DNA from: Blattamonas nauphoetae
Taxonomy: Eukaryota; Preaxostyla; Oxymonadida
Assembly (NCBI GenBank): GCA_033064195.1
Contig: JARBJD010000397.1
Span: 1-61,853 of the forward strand
Direction of reading: 5' to 3'
DNA: 61,853 nucleotides
In this document: one piece after another, positions 53,229 through 61,853 of the stretch
Layout of the letters: each line of letters starts with the position of its first letter
How positions within the stretch are numbered: position 1 is the stretch's first letter
Notes under the pieces: generated by a model
Told to the model about the DNA's origin: nothing
Database searches by the model: none
The model's input: only the letters and a program-made list of their open reading frames with translations
Translations under genes and position numbers: made by a program

Positions 53229-53579
53229 ATGACATCACTGAAAATATTAGAACCGTTTGATCCTGAACAGAAAGAGTTCACAAACATTCATGACTTTCAG
53301 AGATATTTGGAAAAGAATAAAAAGGAATTGAATGAATTGACGACTCAAAAACTAAATCGGATGATTCAAATTGATGGATACAGAATAACAAAAATAAGAG
53401 GTGAGATAGCACTGAGGAAAGTCAACAATGAAAGTATTGCGGAATCCTCGATTGATCAGAGATTATCAGACATCGAAGAATCAATTCGAACGTTGACAGA
53501 TTCTCTCAGCATGAGGCTTCGAAGTCTTGACGAGATCATTCATAATCTCATCCAAGACTTAACTGACCCTTCTGATTAA
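53229..53579 (+). CDS. Polinton B small coiled-coil protein (about 116 aa)
   Basis: It starts MTSLKILEPFDPEQKEFTNI. The second half is heptad-like (IDQRLSDIEESIRTLTDSLS, MRLRSLDEIIHNLI). Leader TTTTTATTTCAGTAAAATG. Its end overlaps the convergent ATPase gene by about 20 bases. Coiled-coil oligomeriser of unknown role. Confidence 0.5.
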   Translation: MTSLKILEPFDPEQKEFTNIHDFQRYLEKNKKELNELTTQKLNRMIQIDGYRITKIRGEIALRKVNNESIAESSIDQRLSDIEESIRTLTDSLSMRLRSLDEIIHNLIQDLTDPSD

Positions 53580-54440
53580 ACCATCTCTGTTGATCTCAGT
53601 CAGTGCAACTCCATCTGTGTTATTTCGAAGAATGATTGCTTCACATTTTTGTTTTCGTTGATAGACATTCCAGAATTGTCGAATGTCAATTGGGGAGTTC
53701 AACTGCGGATGTACTCGACTGATTCGTTCTTTGTTGAAGCCTCCAAAGATCCACATCGAATCGATGTTTGACTTCATGTCTGCTGACAAACTGAACAGCT
53801 CATGCATTGTCAGAAAGAAAGTGAATTTCGGTTGTCGATTCTCCAGTAACAAGTCCATCATTGTCATTCTATTTTTGGATGTCCTTCGTTCACCAAGGAT
53901 TCTGCGACAGTCATCGAGGAGGATAATCGTTTGGAGATTCTTTACTGAGAAATCATCAATGTACAGTGCATCAAAGAGATCATCTCTGCATTCATCAGTA
54001 ATTCTGTCTTGCCATTGATTGTCAATTATTTCTTCATAAGCAGCTTTCGATTGAGACAGTTCCAAGAGAAATGGTAGGGCTTCATCATATTTCACTTTCA
54101 CGTATGGAACGTTCAGTATTGGTTTGAATTTATCGAAGGTTGGATCAATGTTCTTATCAGTGACGAAGACAAAGAGGTGGAACAGTTTATTCCGAACTTG
54201 AACATTCTGGAGCTTGGCAACCTCTCGAAGAGCATTAAAGGTTTTTCCACTTCCTCTGTTTCCAACGAGGACATTCACACTATTGCGATTGAAATTCAAG
54301 TCTGGATGTATTTGTGATTGGACTTCATGAGAAACATTTCTGTTTGATGCTTCACTTAATTTAGCATTCACATATGCTGTCAATGAAAAGGGTTCCACCC
54401 TCCGCGAAACCAAAGGTTTTGCCGATGTTGATCTTTTCAT
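53559..54440 (-). CDS. Polinton B genome-packaging ATPase (A32/FtsK-HerA type)
   Basis: 293 residues, open throughout. Walker A is VNVLVGNRGSGKTFNALREV (about residue 56) and Walker B is LQTIILLDDCRRILGE. A sensor-like FTFFLTMHELFSLS follows. Related ATPases pump DNA into capsids in poxviruses (A32), virophages and Polintons. It is divergent from the conserved 320-residue gene at 54500, the same arrangement as at 45054/45114 in copy A. Its presence as the intact copy allows recognition of the interrupted one in A. Confidence 0.82.
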   Translation of the reverse strand: MKRSTSAKPLVSRRVEPFSLTAYVNAKLSEASNRNVSHEVQSQIHPDLNFNRNSVNVLVGNRGSGKTFNALREVAKLQNVQVRNKLFHLFVFVTDKNIDPTFDKFKPILNVPYVKVKYDEALPFLLELSQSKAAYEEIIDNQWQDRITDECRDDLFDALYIDDFSVKNLQTIILLDDCRRILGERRTSKNRMTMMDLLLENRQPKFTFFLTMHELFSLSADMKSNIDSMWIFGGFNKERISRVHPQLNSPIDIRQFWNVYQRKQKCEAIILRNNTDGVALTEINRDGLIRRVS

Positions 54441-54499
54441 TTATGATTTATCTGCATTTAAAATGTAGTTTTCATTTTTTTATTTTGTATGAAAACAAC

Positions 54500-55462
54500 A
54501 TGACTGAAAAGATAAAGTTCAATCCACCACAAAGAAAAGCACAGGCGAAGAGACCGAAAATGAGATATGAACAGGCAACCAGAGATGCGATGAAACAAAT
54601 CTTTGCTGATGATGACATTCGCACCAAATTCAATTCTGCACTCAGTAGTGTTCCATCAGCATTGGAATATATTGAACGAACTGGACACAATTGGGAAGTG
54701 AAAATGGAAAAATATGGTAAAGTTCCTGATGTGATGGTCTACGACAAAGACACAAAAGATCTGATCGCCGCCAATGGTTTCATGCTTGCACCATATCACA
54801 GTCGACCTGTCATCGAGACTTACTATTCAATGAATCCAACACCAGATTCACGTCGTCAGACATCATATTCACAATTTCGTCAAGACAACGGAAGAAAAAT
54901 CAAAGCTGTCCATCAGAATTTTCTCAAAACTGGCACATATGATGTACCATCAACATATCACGACATTAGCTACTCAGAAATGCAAGAACAACGATCAAAA
55001 CAACCATATGCAATCATGAAGAAAGCTGTTGGTGAATTCATGAATGAGACGTTGAAGGTTTATCGTGCAAGTCGAGAACAACCTGCAGATGTCAGCAGCA
55101 ATGTGTTGGACAATATGGTTTTCAATTCCATTCAATCGAAAGTTGCAGCACGGATGTGGGATCAATGGCTTGAAGACTATGTTGAAAATTTCATCAGTTC
55201 AAATCCAGAACATCAGAGATTAAAGACAAGAAAAGCATTTAAGGAACAGATTCATCCACAGTTTCTCGAAATCATTGAGAGCACAGAAGATTTAAATACT
55301 TTCCTGGGTCGACATACTACCGACATCTCAACACTTGTGAATCAACTGACGCGTGAAGCATATCAAACAAGAACTGAAGACATCGGTAGATACCAAAAGG
55401 ATTACATGCCTGAATACACTCAATACGCACATTTGGTCAAGACCATGGGAGTAAGCGGTTAA
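54500..55462 (+). CDS. Polinton B conserved protein (about 320 aa)
   Basis: Counterpart of the copy A gene at 44101-45054. It starts MTEKIKFNPPQRKAQAKRPK and shares the block DDDIRTKFNSALSSVPSALE, present in both copies. Basic N-terminus and helical body. Start chosen at the ATG after TTTTTATTTTGTATGAAAAC. Function unknown; probably part of the virion or its assembly from position. Looks whole. Confidence 0.55.
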   Translation: MTEKIKFNPPQRKAQAKRPKMRYEQATRDAMKQIFADDDIRTKFNSALSSVPSALEYIERTGHNWEVKMEKYGKVPDVMVYDKDTKDLIAANGFMLAPYHSRPVIETYYSMNPTPDSRRQTSYSQFRQDNGRKIKAVHQNFLKTGTYDVPSTYHDISYSEMQEQRSKQPYAIMKKAVGEFMNETLKVYRASREQPADVSSNVLDNMVFNSIQSKVAARMWDQWLEDYVENFISSNPEHQRLKTRKAFKEQIHPQFLEIIESTEDLNTFLGRHTTDISTLVNQLTREAYQTRTEDIGRYQKDYMPEYTQYAHLVKTMGVSG

Positions 55463-55502
55463 TTCAAACATAAATAATCATTTTTTATTTTTATAGAAAG
55501 TT

Positions 55503-56096
55503 ATGCAACCAATTCTCAGTTGTCAATTTTCAAAACACACAAGTACTTCTTCCGTTCCAACATCAATCACCAACAATGTCATCATTGAAGATCGAAGCAA
55601 ATCTGGAGTAGATAATAGAGGGTCAAAGATGGAGATGGAAAGAGTGTGCTCTGAACCTGTGGTCACGAATGAACGAGATAAATATGATCCACCACAATTG
55701 GATGTTTATCCATCAGCGCCAATTCAAAGCCGGTCAATACCGTTTCGGGAATACACGTCCAATATTTCAGCATTCAAAGATCAACTACTGCTCGTCTACA
55801 AGAATGCTTTCGCTTGTGAAAAGAAACTACTGAATAATCTCATTGAACCTTCGAAGAAACTGATCACAAACCAAAGTGATTTATGTGCACTGATTGCTAC
55901 ACTCACTGGGATCAATGATGTGGTGATCGAACTGGATGACCTGTCTGACAAGTGCCTATGTCTCAATAAACTCCCAATCTTTCGAACCATTTTCAAGATC
56001 CTTGTTGGAGGAAAAGATATGAGTATTGCTTACAACGAAGCATACAACACTATTCTCAACTCTGGTATTTCATTGACGAAGGCAATCCCCCGTTAG
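55503..56096 (+). CDS. Polinton B conserved protein (197 aa)
   Basis: Counterpart of the copy A gene at 43476-44063. The C-terminal 110 residues are nearly identical to A (for example LIATLTGINDVVIELDDLSD), while the N-terminal 80 differ strongly in composition and length. This split conservation suggests a constrained helical domain and a free linker. Looks whole. Leader TTTTTATTTTTATAGAAAG. Confidence 0.55.
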   Translation: MQPILSCQFSKHTSTSSVPTSITNNVIIEDRSKSGVDNRGSKMEMERVCSEPVVTNERDKYDPPQLDVYPSAPIQSRSIPFREYTSNISAFKDQLLLVYKNAFACEKKLLNNLIEPSKKLITNQSDLCALIATLTGINDVVIELDDLSDKCLCLNKLPIFRTIFKILVGGKDMSIAYNEAYNTILNSGISLTKAIPR

Positions 56097-56132
56097 CTTA
56101 ATTAACGAATTAGATTTTTTATTTTTACTAAA

Positions 56133-56519
56133 ATGGCACCAGGAAGTTTCAACAAACTCAAAAATATTGGCAAACAATTCTTTCAATTCATCAAACCATT
56201 AGCACCCTCATTACTTCAAGTCGGAGGTGGATTGCTGTCACAAACCAACAGTAAATTTGGACAAACAGCAGGAGGAATTCTTCAAGGATTAGGAGGAATG
56301 ATGGATTCGTATCAGCAAAGTAAAGCGATGAATCAGTCACAAAAGCCACTCTCCCCTCAGGAGGGTTCGATGCCTCTGGCGAGACTCGACCCCAGTCGGG
56401 TTCGAAGCCTTGCAGAGGCGAGACAAATGATTGACTACGATCCTCCACGAAATGGACGATACTCCAATGATGACATCCCTCAGTCGTCGAATTCAAAAAT
56501 TCAATTCAAAGGATTATAA
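56133..56519 (+). CDS. Polinton B small MAPG protein a (128 aa)
   Basis: Counterpart of the copy A gene at 43094-43438, with the same MAPGSFNKLKNIGKQFFQFI start and Gly-rich hydrophobic segment. It is 14 residues longer because two palindromic units lie in tandem in the hydrophilic part, adding SPQEGSMPLARLDPSRVRSL and AEAR. Looks whole. Membrane-active virion protein is the working guess. Confidence 0.55.
   Translation: MAPGSFNKLKNIGKQFFQFIKPLAPSLLQVGGGLLSQTNSKFGQTAGGILQGLGGMMDSYQQSKAMNQSQKPLSPQEGSMPLARLDPSRVRSLAEARQMIDYDPPRNGRYSNDDIPQSSNSKIQFKGL
56349..56424 (+). repeat. Two tandem palindromic B-box-like units in the MAPG protein a gene
   Basis: The first unit (56349-56385) has CTCCCCTCAGGAGGGTTCGA, then TGCCTCTGGCGAGAC. 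The second (56385-56424) has CTCGACCCCAGTCGGGTTCG, then AAGCCTTGCAGAGGCGAGAC. They are joined through the shared GAGAC/CTCGAC. Both stay in frame. The copy A gene has one unit of opposite orientation in the same part of the protein. Confidence 0.75.
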
Positions 56520-56553
56520 TTTGTTTATGTTCTAGTTTTTTATTTTTACATAA

Positions 56554-56853
56554 ATGGCACCAGGTTGGTTATCAAAATTAGCAGGAGTCGGCAAAACCAT
56601 TCTCAGAATTGGAGCTCCATTTTTGAATCTCATTCCCTTCGTTGGACCAGTCATTTCTAAGATTGCACAGACAGGTGTGGAAATGATACCAGATGTGAAA
56701 TCGGACCAACAAATCCATGCAGAAAAGATGGCACAATACGAGCAAGCAATCAATGAAGGAAATGGTTCGCTTGCGAATAAACTCAGAGAAGAAATACTGA
56801 GATTGGAAGAAAAGCTGAAACCAAAAGCGAAGAAAAAGTTGAAAAGGAAATGA
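56554..56853 (+). CDS. Polinton B small MAPG protein b (99 aa)
   Basis: Counterpart of 42757-43059. MAPGWLSKLAGVGKTILRIG, then a hydrophobic amphipathic stretch and a basic end (LKPKAKKKLKRK). Highly conserved between copies. Leader TTTTTTATTTTTACATAAATG minus one base is shared with MAPG protein a. Looks whole. Confidence 0.55.
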   Translation: MAPGWLSKLAGVGKTILRIGAPFLNLIPFVGPVISKIAQTGVEMIPDVKSDQQIHAEKMAQYEQAINEGNGSLANKLREEILRLEEKLKPKAKKKLKRK

Positions 56854-56882
56854 GCAAAAAGGACTTTTTTATTTTTGTTAAA

Positions 56883-58751
56883 ATGAACTCACACATTACA
56901 CATCTGACAAACAAAAGACATGGAGCATCAACATTGACTGGAAACAGTACTGGATCAATAAAGTACACCAGAGATGATATTGGTCAAATCCAACAGCAAT
57001 TAATGTCAGAACATCATGTCAATTTCCTATTGAACGATGGCGCACACAGCACTTCGATCGAAGAGTTGAAACCATCGGAGAATTCACGATTCTACAAAGG
57101 ACAAGAAATCATCATTCCACTCACTGGTAATCAGGACATTTGTCAAATTGATGATTCATTCATTACTTTCACTATGACAGCAACTCTGAAAGTCAACAAT
57201 TGGCAAACTACATCTGGAAAAGTTGGATCGTTCATGAATGAGAGAATATTCATCTTCGTCGGACTCAAACATTCGGCATCAATCTTTAGTAGATTCACTG
57301 TTCTTCACAACAATCAAAGAATCACTAGCACAGCAAACAATGACGTGTCGATGGAATCACATATTTACAACATGATCAAACCGAAGAGTCAATTGGAGAA
57401 CCGAAAACACTCACATACACCTTGGCAAAATGCTTGGACACACGATGAATCTGTTGCCGGGGTGTACATTCCACTATCGGATTTCACGACAACGTATGGA
57501 AGCGGTGTTTTCAAAGATACCATTGATGTGCCAATTCGTGTGTCAGTCAATCTTGAAGATCTTCTTATATTCTCAGGAATGACTGACTATCCTCGTTGTT
57601 TATTTGGTGATTTGAAATTGAGTGTGTACATCAATGAGAATGCATTCGTTTGTTGTCCAGTAAATCCTGAACTAACTTTCAAAAATACTCTATCATCAAT
57701 TGTAGTTGGGATGAAAGCAGCACCGCCAATAAAAACATCAATTGCCGATTGCATTAAACATCGTCCATTCTTTCTGAACAATCTTGTCACATCATGCACC
57801 AAGAACTTCGTTCAGATTGGCCAATCATTTCTGCAACCAACAGTGACTCAAGACATCTACTTTAATTCTGCTGGCGTTGTGGCTACTGAACCAGAATATA
57901 TAGATCAGTACATTTCCCTCAACATCACTGATTATCGCGTTGATGACGTTTATTGCATGAGTGCTGGATACAAAATGAAAGAAATCGCGAAAGAAAGTCT
58001 CAAGGAGATGTACACGAATCGTCCAGGAACAATTCCGGCAGAGAGAATCTCGTTCTATCCATTTCAGAAAACACCAACAGCGCAAGGAATTGATTGTACT
58101 CAACAAATGGTACTCACGAATGCAAAGGATCTTTTGTTACTGTTTCGTCATTACGAAAATGAAGTCACTTGCTTCCACAATCCAATGCAGAAGGATCTTC
58201 GTGTGAATCTACTCAACAAGTACTATCCGGATAATCCGACTACCACTATTGGAGCTCGCTTCTATCAGTTCGCATTATCGACTCTCAATCTTGATTCGTA
58301 CCTAGCTGTCCCTGATGATCTGGAGCGATCATTAACAGATTCTCTTGTTGAAGATAAACTCAGAAATGATATGAATTATCCAAATGAAACCATGACAAGA
58401 GTGCGACCAATTCATGACAATACTGACTTCCTCTTGTGCTTCTCAACACAAAGAAGTGGATGTCCAACAAACTGTAATGATTCCATCAGTTCCAAAGGTC
58501 AGAATGTTCCAGTCACTTTGAGATCTCAACCGATCTATCAAGGTAATCTCGACACCTACTACAATGTTTATACTCCAAGTCAAAGTGGTGGAGATATGAC
58601 AACATTTCCTCATCCTCCAGCACCGATTCTAGCAACAACTGCAACAACGTGGTGGGTCCTACGATTCAGCAATGACGTTCCTATTGTTGAGTATTATCCA
58701 AATCACACACTGAAAGCATTACACAAAGATTTAGGGATTATCCCAAATTGA
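56883..58751 (+). CDS. Polinton B capsid-like protein 1
   Basis: About 622 residues, open throughout. It starts MNSHITHLTNKRHGASTLTG. Blocks as in copy A, including SVAGVYIPLSDFTTTYGSGV and CLFGDLKLSVYINENAFVCC. The C-terminal block PPAPILATTATTWWVLRFSN is the segment split by the hAT-like insertion in copy A. Its relation to capsid-like protein 2 (similar end block and FGDLKL/FGNLRL block) suggests two related jelly-roll shell proteins per element. Capsid identity is inferred from size, composition and order. Confidence 0.6.
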   Translation: MNSHITHLTNKRHGASTLTGNSTGSIKYTRDDIGQIQQQLMSEHHVNFLLNDGAHSTSIEELKPSENSRFYKGQEIIIPLTGNQDICQIDDSFITFTMTATLKVNNWQTTSGKVGSFMNERIFIFVGLKHSASIFSRFTVLHNNQRITSTANNDVSMESHIYNMIKPKSQLENRKHSHTPWQNAWTHDESVAGVYIPLSDFTTTYGSGVFKDTIDVPIRVSVNLEDLLIFSGMTDYPRCLFGDLKLSVYINENAFVCCPVNPELTFKNTLSSIVVGMKAAPPIKTSIADCIKHRPFFLNNLVTSCTKNFVQIGQSFLQPTVTQDIYFNSAGVVATEPEYIDQYISLNITDYRVDDVYCMSAGYKMKEIAKESLKEMYTNRPGTIPAERISFYPFQKTPTAQGIDCTQQMVLTNAKDLLLLFRHYENEVTCFHNPMQKDLRVNLLNKYYPDNPTTTIGARFYQFALSTLNLDSYLAVPDDLERSLTDSLVEDKLRNDMNYPNETMTRVRPIHDNTDFLLCFSTQRSGCPTNCNDSISSKGQNVPVTLRSQPIYQGNLDTYYNVYTPSQSGGDMTTFPHPPAPILATTATTWWVLRFSNDVPIVEYYPNHTLKALHKDLGIIPN

Positions 58752-58770
58752 AAGTCTTGCCAACGAATTG

Positions 58771-58792
58771 TATTTTTATTTTTCTATAAATG
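58771..58792 (+). promoter_or_regulatory. Example of the Polinton T-rich leader ending in TAAATG
   Basis: TATTTTTATTTTTCTATA followed by AATG sits directly on the start codon. The same layout (T-rich tract TTTTTATTTTT, 2-8 bases, then TAAATG or TAAAATG) occurs on plus at 45479, 46325, 46758, 51174, 53229, 56133, 56554 and 56883, and on minus at 36687, 42728, 43059 and 43438. The starts at 44063, 45054, 54500, 55503 and 34967 have the tract with a slightly longer gap. It resembles poxvirus late promoters (T-rich then TAAATG). Confidence 0.65.
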
Positions 58793-60480
58793 AGAAGCAT
58801 AAGAGCAAATCATTCCAAACCAACATCGACACTAATTGAGCAAATTGAAGTGCAATCATATCTGCCAAAACAATGGGATTCAGAACCGCACAAGTTTTCA
58901 ATTCAGGAAGTGCATCCAACGAATCCTCCTATGCCATGCAGAATAGGAGACGAGATTGAAGTTCCATTGTCGTATGACGGTCATGATGTGACTGACTTTT
59001 CGAAGAGTCATTTGCGTATTGATCTCACAATTACTGTACCAGTGACTAAACCAAGCGATTCAACACCGACTGAGAGAGCTGGATTGTACGGAATGTTCTT
59101 CGGATTCAAATCATCATCAGATGCAATTCGAGACATGAGACTCGTTGATAGTCAAGGAAATATCATTGACAATACACTTCAGAATAACCATGTTCACGAA
59201 TCATTTCTGTATCACACATTCAAGTCACAAGAAGAGAAAAATTATATGAAGCATTACAGTCTTTGGGAAATTGTTCAGAGAATGGATCACAGTGTCTGTG
59301 GATTCTACTATGCTCCATTATATAAGAGTTTCAGATTTACCAGAAACAATCACAAGAACGATTCCACTGGTTATTCCGTTTGTGAATTTACTTCCACTGA
59401 GCACTTTTGATCAGTATCCAAATGCAATCTTTGGTAATCTACGTTTGAGATTTCATTTGACAACTGATTCACTCGTGTATTGTCCAATTCGACCATCAAC
59501 TGTCTGAAAATCACTACAAGATACATCTGATGTTGCCCCTACATCGGCACAGAATGATGTAGGTCAATCTCGAATGCAATTAATGCATGACGGAGAATTC
59601 AGCGTTTTAACTCAAGAATTTACCCAAATCGGAAATCCAGTTAACCAATACAATGCGTTTTCAAATCAATCAACAACCGGAGTTGTAACTACTTCTTTCA
59701 TTTCTTCCACTTCGATAGTTCTCAATTCAAGTGTGGATAAAGCTTCTTCAATCTGCTACGGATATGAAATGACAGAAGCAACAAAACAATCTCTGATAAA
59801 CACATATTCAAAGACTTTGTATGTGCTCAAAGCTGAAAGAATTGACACACAATCATTCCAATCAAAAGCGAATGCCATGGGAGTGAGGTCAAACATCAGT
59901 ATCAAACTCAACAATCTCATGAATCTAATGTGCTTATTCCCCGATAGACCAAATGAATGTACTGTCTTCAGAAATCCACACTACATTGGTCAATTCGAAA
60001 TGCTTGGTTCTAACTTTCCCAATTTCCCAATGTCAACCATCTCACCAGAGTTCTATCAAATGATGATGGTGAATGGTGATTTCATTGGATGTTCTGCAAC
60101 GCAAGAATTTGAGAATTCAATTTGTGAACCTCGCACGATAAAATACATGTACCAAGAAGTTGATCGAGTAGGCTTGAGAAGAAGAGCAGCAACAGATGCA
60201 ACTTCATTCACGTTTATGGTCCCAACAGATCGAAGTGAAATTGCTGGTGGCGAAGAAGGTATTTCGACAGCAGAATCAATCAACATTGTCTTCAGAGGAA
60301 CCCCAATCAGTCAGGAATTTGATGCATATTTCTTATCAACTCCAGAAGGTCCTCCTCCACCAATTCTAGCACTACATCAAGCTACATACTGGTTGTTCTG
60401 GATTGAAAATGGACAACCACGAGTGCGATATGTCATTGATCGTCGACTCCAAGAAGCGTATGAAGAAGTGAAGAGGTTAT
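58790..60480 (+). pseudogene. Polinton B capsid-like protein 2, broken
   Basis: Counterpart of the intact copy A gene at 35008-36687, with the same start MRSIRANHSKPTSTLIEQIE and the same end block PPPILALHQATYWLFWIENG. Roughly 80% alike to copy A over aligned blocks, by eye. It looks broken, about two breaks. Confidence 0.65.
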
Positions 60481-60513
60481 TAAATTGTGGATTTTATTTT
60501 TGTAGAAACCAAG

Positions 60514-60917
60514 ATGGTCAAACGATACTTCGCAATTCAGAATTCTCACACTTCTCAACCCCTCCTGATTTTACCAATTCGAAATCAAAAATATGTTCAC
60601 TTCCTTGACTGCAAACTGATTCATGTGAAGGAAGAAATAAATGGTTCAGCAACCGTCATTTCAAAGATATTCCTCAGCACATCACAATCCATGGTGATTG
60701 GATCCAGACAGATGCACAATGATTCATATGTTGCTTTCTGCAACGAACAGATTGCGAAGCGAAAGAAGTGGAATTAACTACTCGACAATCAATTGTGAAG
60801 ATCTGGTTCAAAGACAGTTCTGGTGATTCAATTGAGATGGAAACAACGGAGACAATCAATGGAAAAATAATCAAGGAGTATTATGAATTTCTGGTTGATC
60901 TCATGTTGGAATACTAA
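60514..60917 (+). pseudogene. Polinton B small conserved protein (copy of 34557-34967), broken
   Basis: It opens MVKRYFAIQNSHTSQ, like its copy A counterpart, and lies directly after capsid-like gene 2 in the same order. Looks broken, about one or two breaks. Confidence 0.6.
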
Positions 60918-61819
60918 TCAGGGAATTATATTTTTGTAGTAGTTCATTTATGATTGTCTGTTGATGTCCGACAATGCTACTCAGTTCCTGAATGGCTTTG
61001 AGACAGAAGCATGAGAGTTCTGCATAGTCAACTTGAAGACAATCTGGATTGGAATCATTCACGACTTCAGGAAAGATTTCTTGGATCTGTTGTGTAATCA
61101 CGCACCAATGTGTTTCCTTCTCACTTTCCTTCTTCAAGCATTCACATTTCTCTTTGCAATTCTTCAAGTGTTCTTCATCTGTCTCATTCTCTATTTGCTT
61201 TGTGACTTTGCTGATCTTCGAGTCGAATGTGTTGAACTGATACTGCACAATTTCCACTTTATTCAGTTGCTCAAGAACATCGGGGTACGGTTCAATATTT
61301 CTTTTCACTCTTCTGTCTGACAACTGAGAAAACTCCCTGTTGTGGATATTGAAAACACTCCTGAACCTGTGTCCTCATCGTAGTAATACAAAGCTGGTGT
61401 GTCACACGGAGACCACATGATAATGCCTACTCATTGAACTGAATTCCAGGGTTTCTGCAATCGATTGTGAGATTGATATGCCAGACTTAAATGTTGAAGC
61501 CGGATATGTTCCAGGATACTTCGGAAGTGATCCTTCTGATATGTTCCACTTCGCTCCATTCACATTGATCAATCCTCCAATTTCTGGTGTTGTAAGACCG
61601 GCAGAACAACTGATCGATCCATTTGTGTTCACTACTTTCTGAATAGACGATATTGCGGTCCCTATGTGCTTCGGTTGTTTTCTTAAGTGTGTCAACCTCT
61701 TTCGGATTCGTTTCTAATTCCGTCTGTAGTGAGAATGACTGCTGCATTCTCAGTGATCGTCGAAGATTATGATCAATCATTTTCTCAATCATTTGTGAAT
61801 TGTATTTTTGTCGACTCAT
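60915..61819 (-). pseudogene. Polinton B fibre-like S74 gene, broken
   Basis: Counterpart of 33653-34573, with the same chaperone blocks (SDRRVKRNIEPYPDVLEQLN, LQVDYAELSCF) and the same MSRQKYNSQMIEK-type start near the window edge. Looks broken, a few breaks. Its outer flank and the right terminus of copy B lie beyond the window. Confidence 0.6.
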
Positions 61820-61853
61820 TTTTTATTTTTCTGTAATTGAAATTCAAAAATGA

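Larger units (their letters stand above)
45234..61853 (+). mobile_element. Polinton (Maverick) copy B, continues past the window
   Basis: It begins AGTAGTATAGAAGGCGA (45234-45250), the same 17 bases as the proposed outer end of copy A. Order: unknown ORF, small repeat protein, protein-primed PolB, integrase, small coiled-coil protein, ATPase (minus), then the structural module on plus, and a fibre gene on minus at the edge. About 16.6 kb is visible; by comparison with copy A about 1.5 kb more is expected, giving a typical Polinton size. It looks partly broken, with about five or six breaks spread over the integrase and the last three structural genes. Confidence 0.75.

Noticed and set aside
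33653-61819. Assembly palindrome (false mirror-image join) explaining the inverted structural modules
   Set aside because: The two arms differ by roughly a fifth of residues, carry different insertions and palindromic units, and are separated by 9 kb of single-copy sequence, so they are not one sequence assembled twice.

Overview
The window looks like a nuclear scaffold of an oxymonad flagellate, most like Blattamonas nauphoetae. This rests on a giant beta-helix/kinase-like surface protein, three copies of a short helical-repeat family starting with an (S)S/E-P-F-(L/M)-x-W motif that I associate with that genome, very small spliceosomal introns (35-51 nt) with GTATNN-like donors, and standard stop codons. 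The species assignment is from memory, not from a search.

Layout. 1-12 kb: a large secreted/membrane beta-helix gene. Its first 5 kb is broken and its last 6.8 kb is one open frame ending in a transmembrane helix and a degenerate protein-kinase lobe. 12.5-20.4 kb: three paralogous helical-repeat genes, one larger multi-exon helical gene and a tRNA. 20.4-22.4 kb: a coiled-coil gene on the minus strand.

22.4-29.9 kb is a three-deep nest of DNA transposons with every boundary readable. A Mutator-like element (9-bp target duplication, about 180-bp inverted repeats) holds a hAT element (8-bp duplication, CAGGG ends). The hAT holds an apparently intact Tc1-like DD34E element (TA duplication, iteron-built ends) inside its transposase gene. 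The hAT frame is in phase on both sides of the Tc1. 30-32.1 kb holds little that I can name.

32.1 kb to the end holds two Polinton (Maverick) copies, treated here as fossils. Copy A (from about 32,089) is read backwards: fibre, two capsid-like proteins, small virion-like proteins and the start of its packaging ATPase. There it is interrupted at 45,234 by copy B, which carries an accessory ORF, a protein-primed DNA polymerase, an integrase, an ATPase and a second, diverged structural module, and runs off the window. The two structural modules therefore face each other as a very long inverted repeat. A 17-bp sequence found both at the presumed outer end of A and at the A/B junction is the proposed shared terminus. 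Copy A's first capsid gene also holds a 4.1-kb hAT-like insertion that carries host-like sequence and a minisatellite.

Two signals deserve most attention. One is a family of about 40-bp palindromic units with a tRNA B-box-like core, placed in frame inside Polinton genes. The other is a T-rich tract followed by TAA(A)ATG in front of nearly every Polinton gene, resembling poxvirus late promoters.
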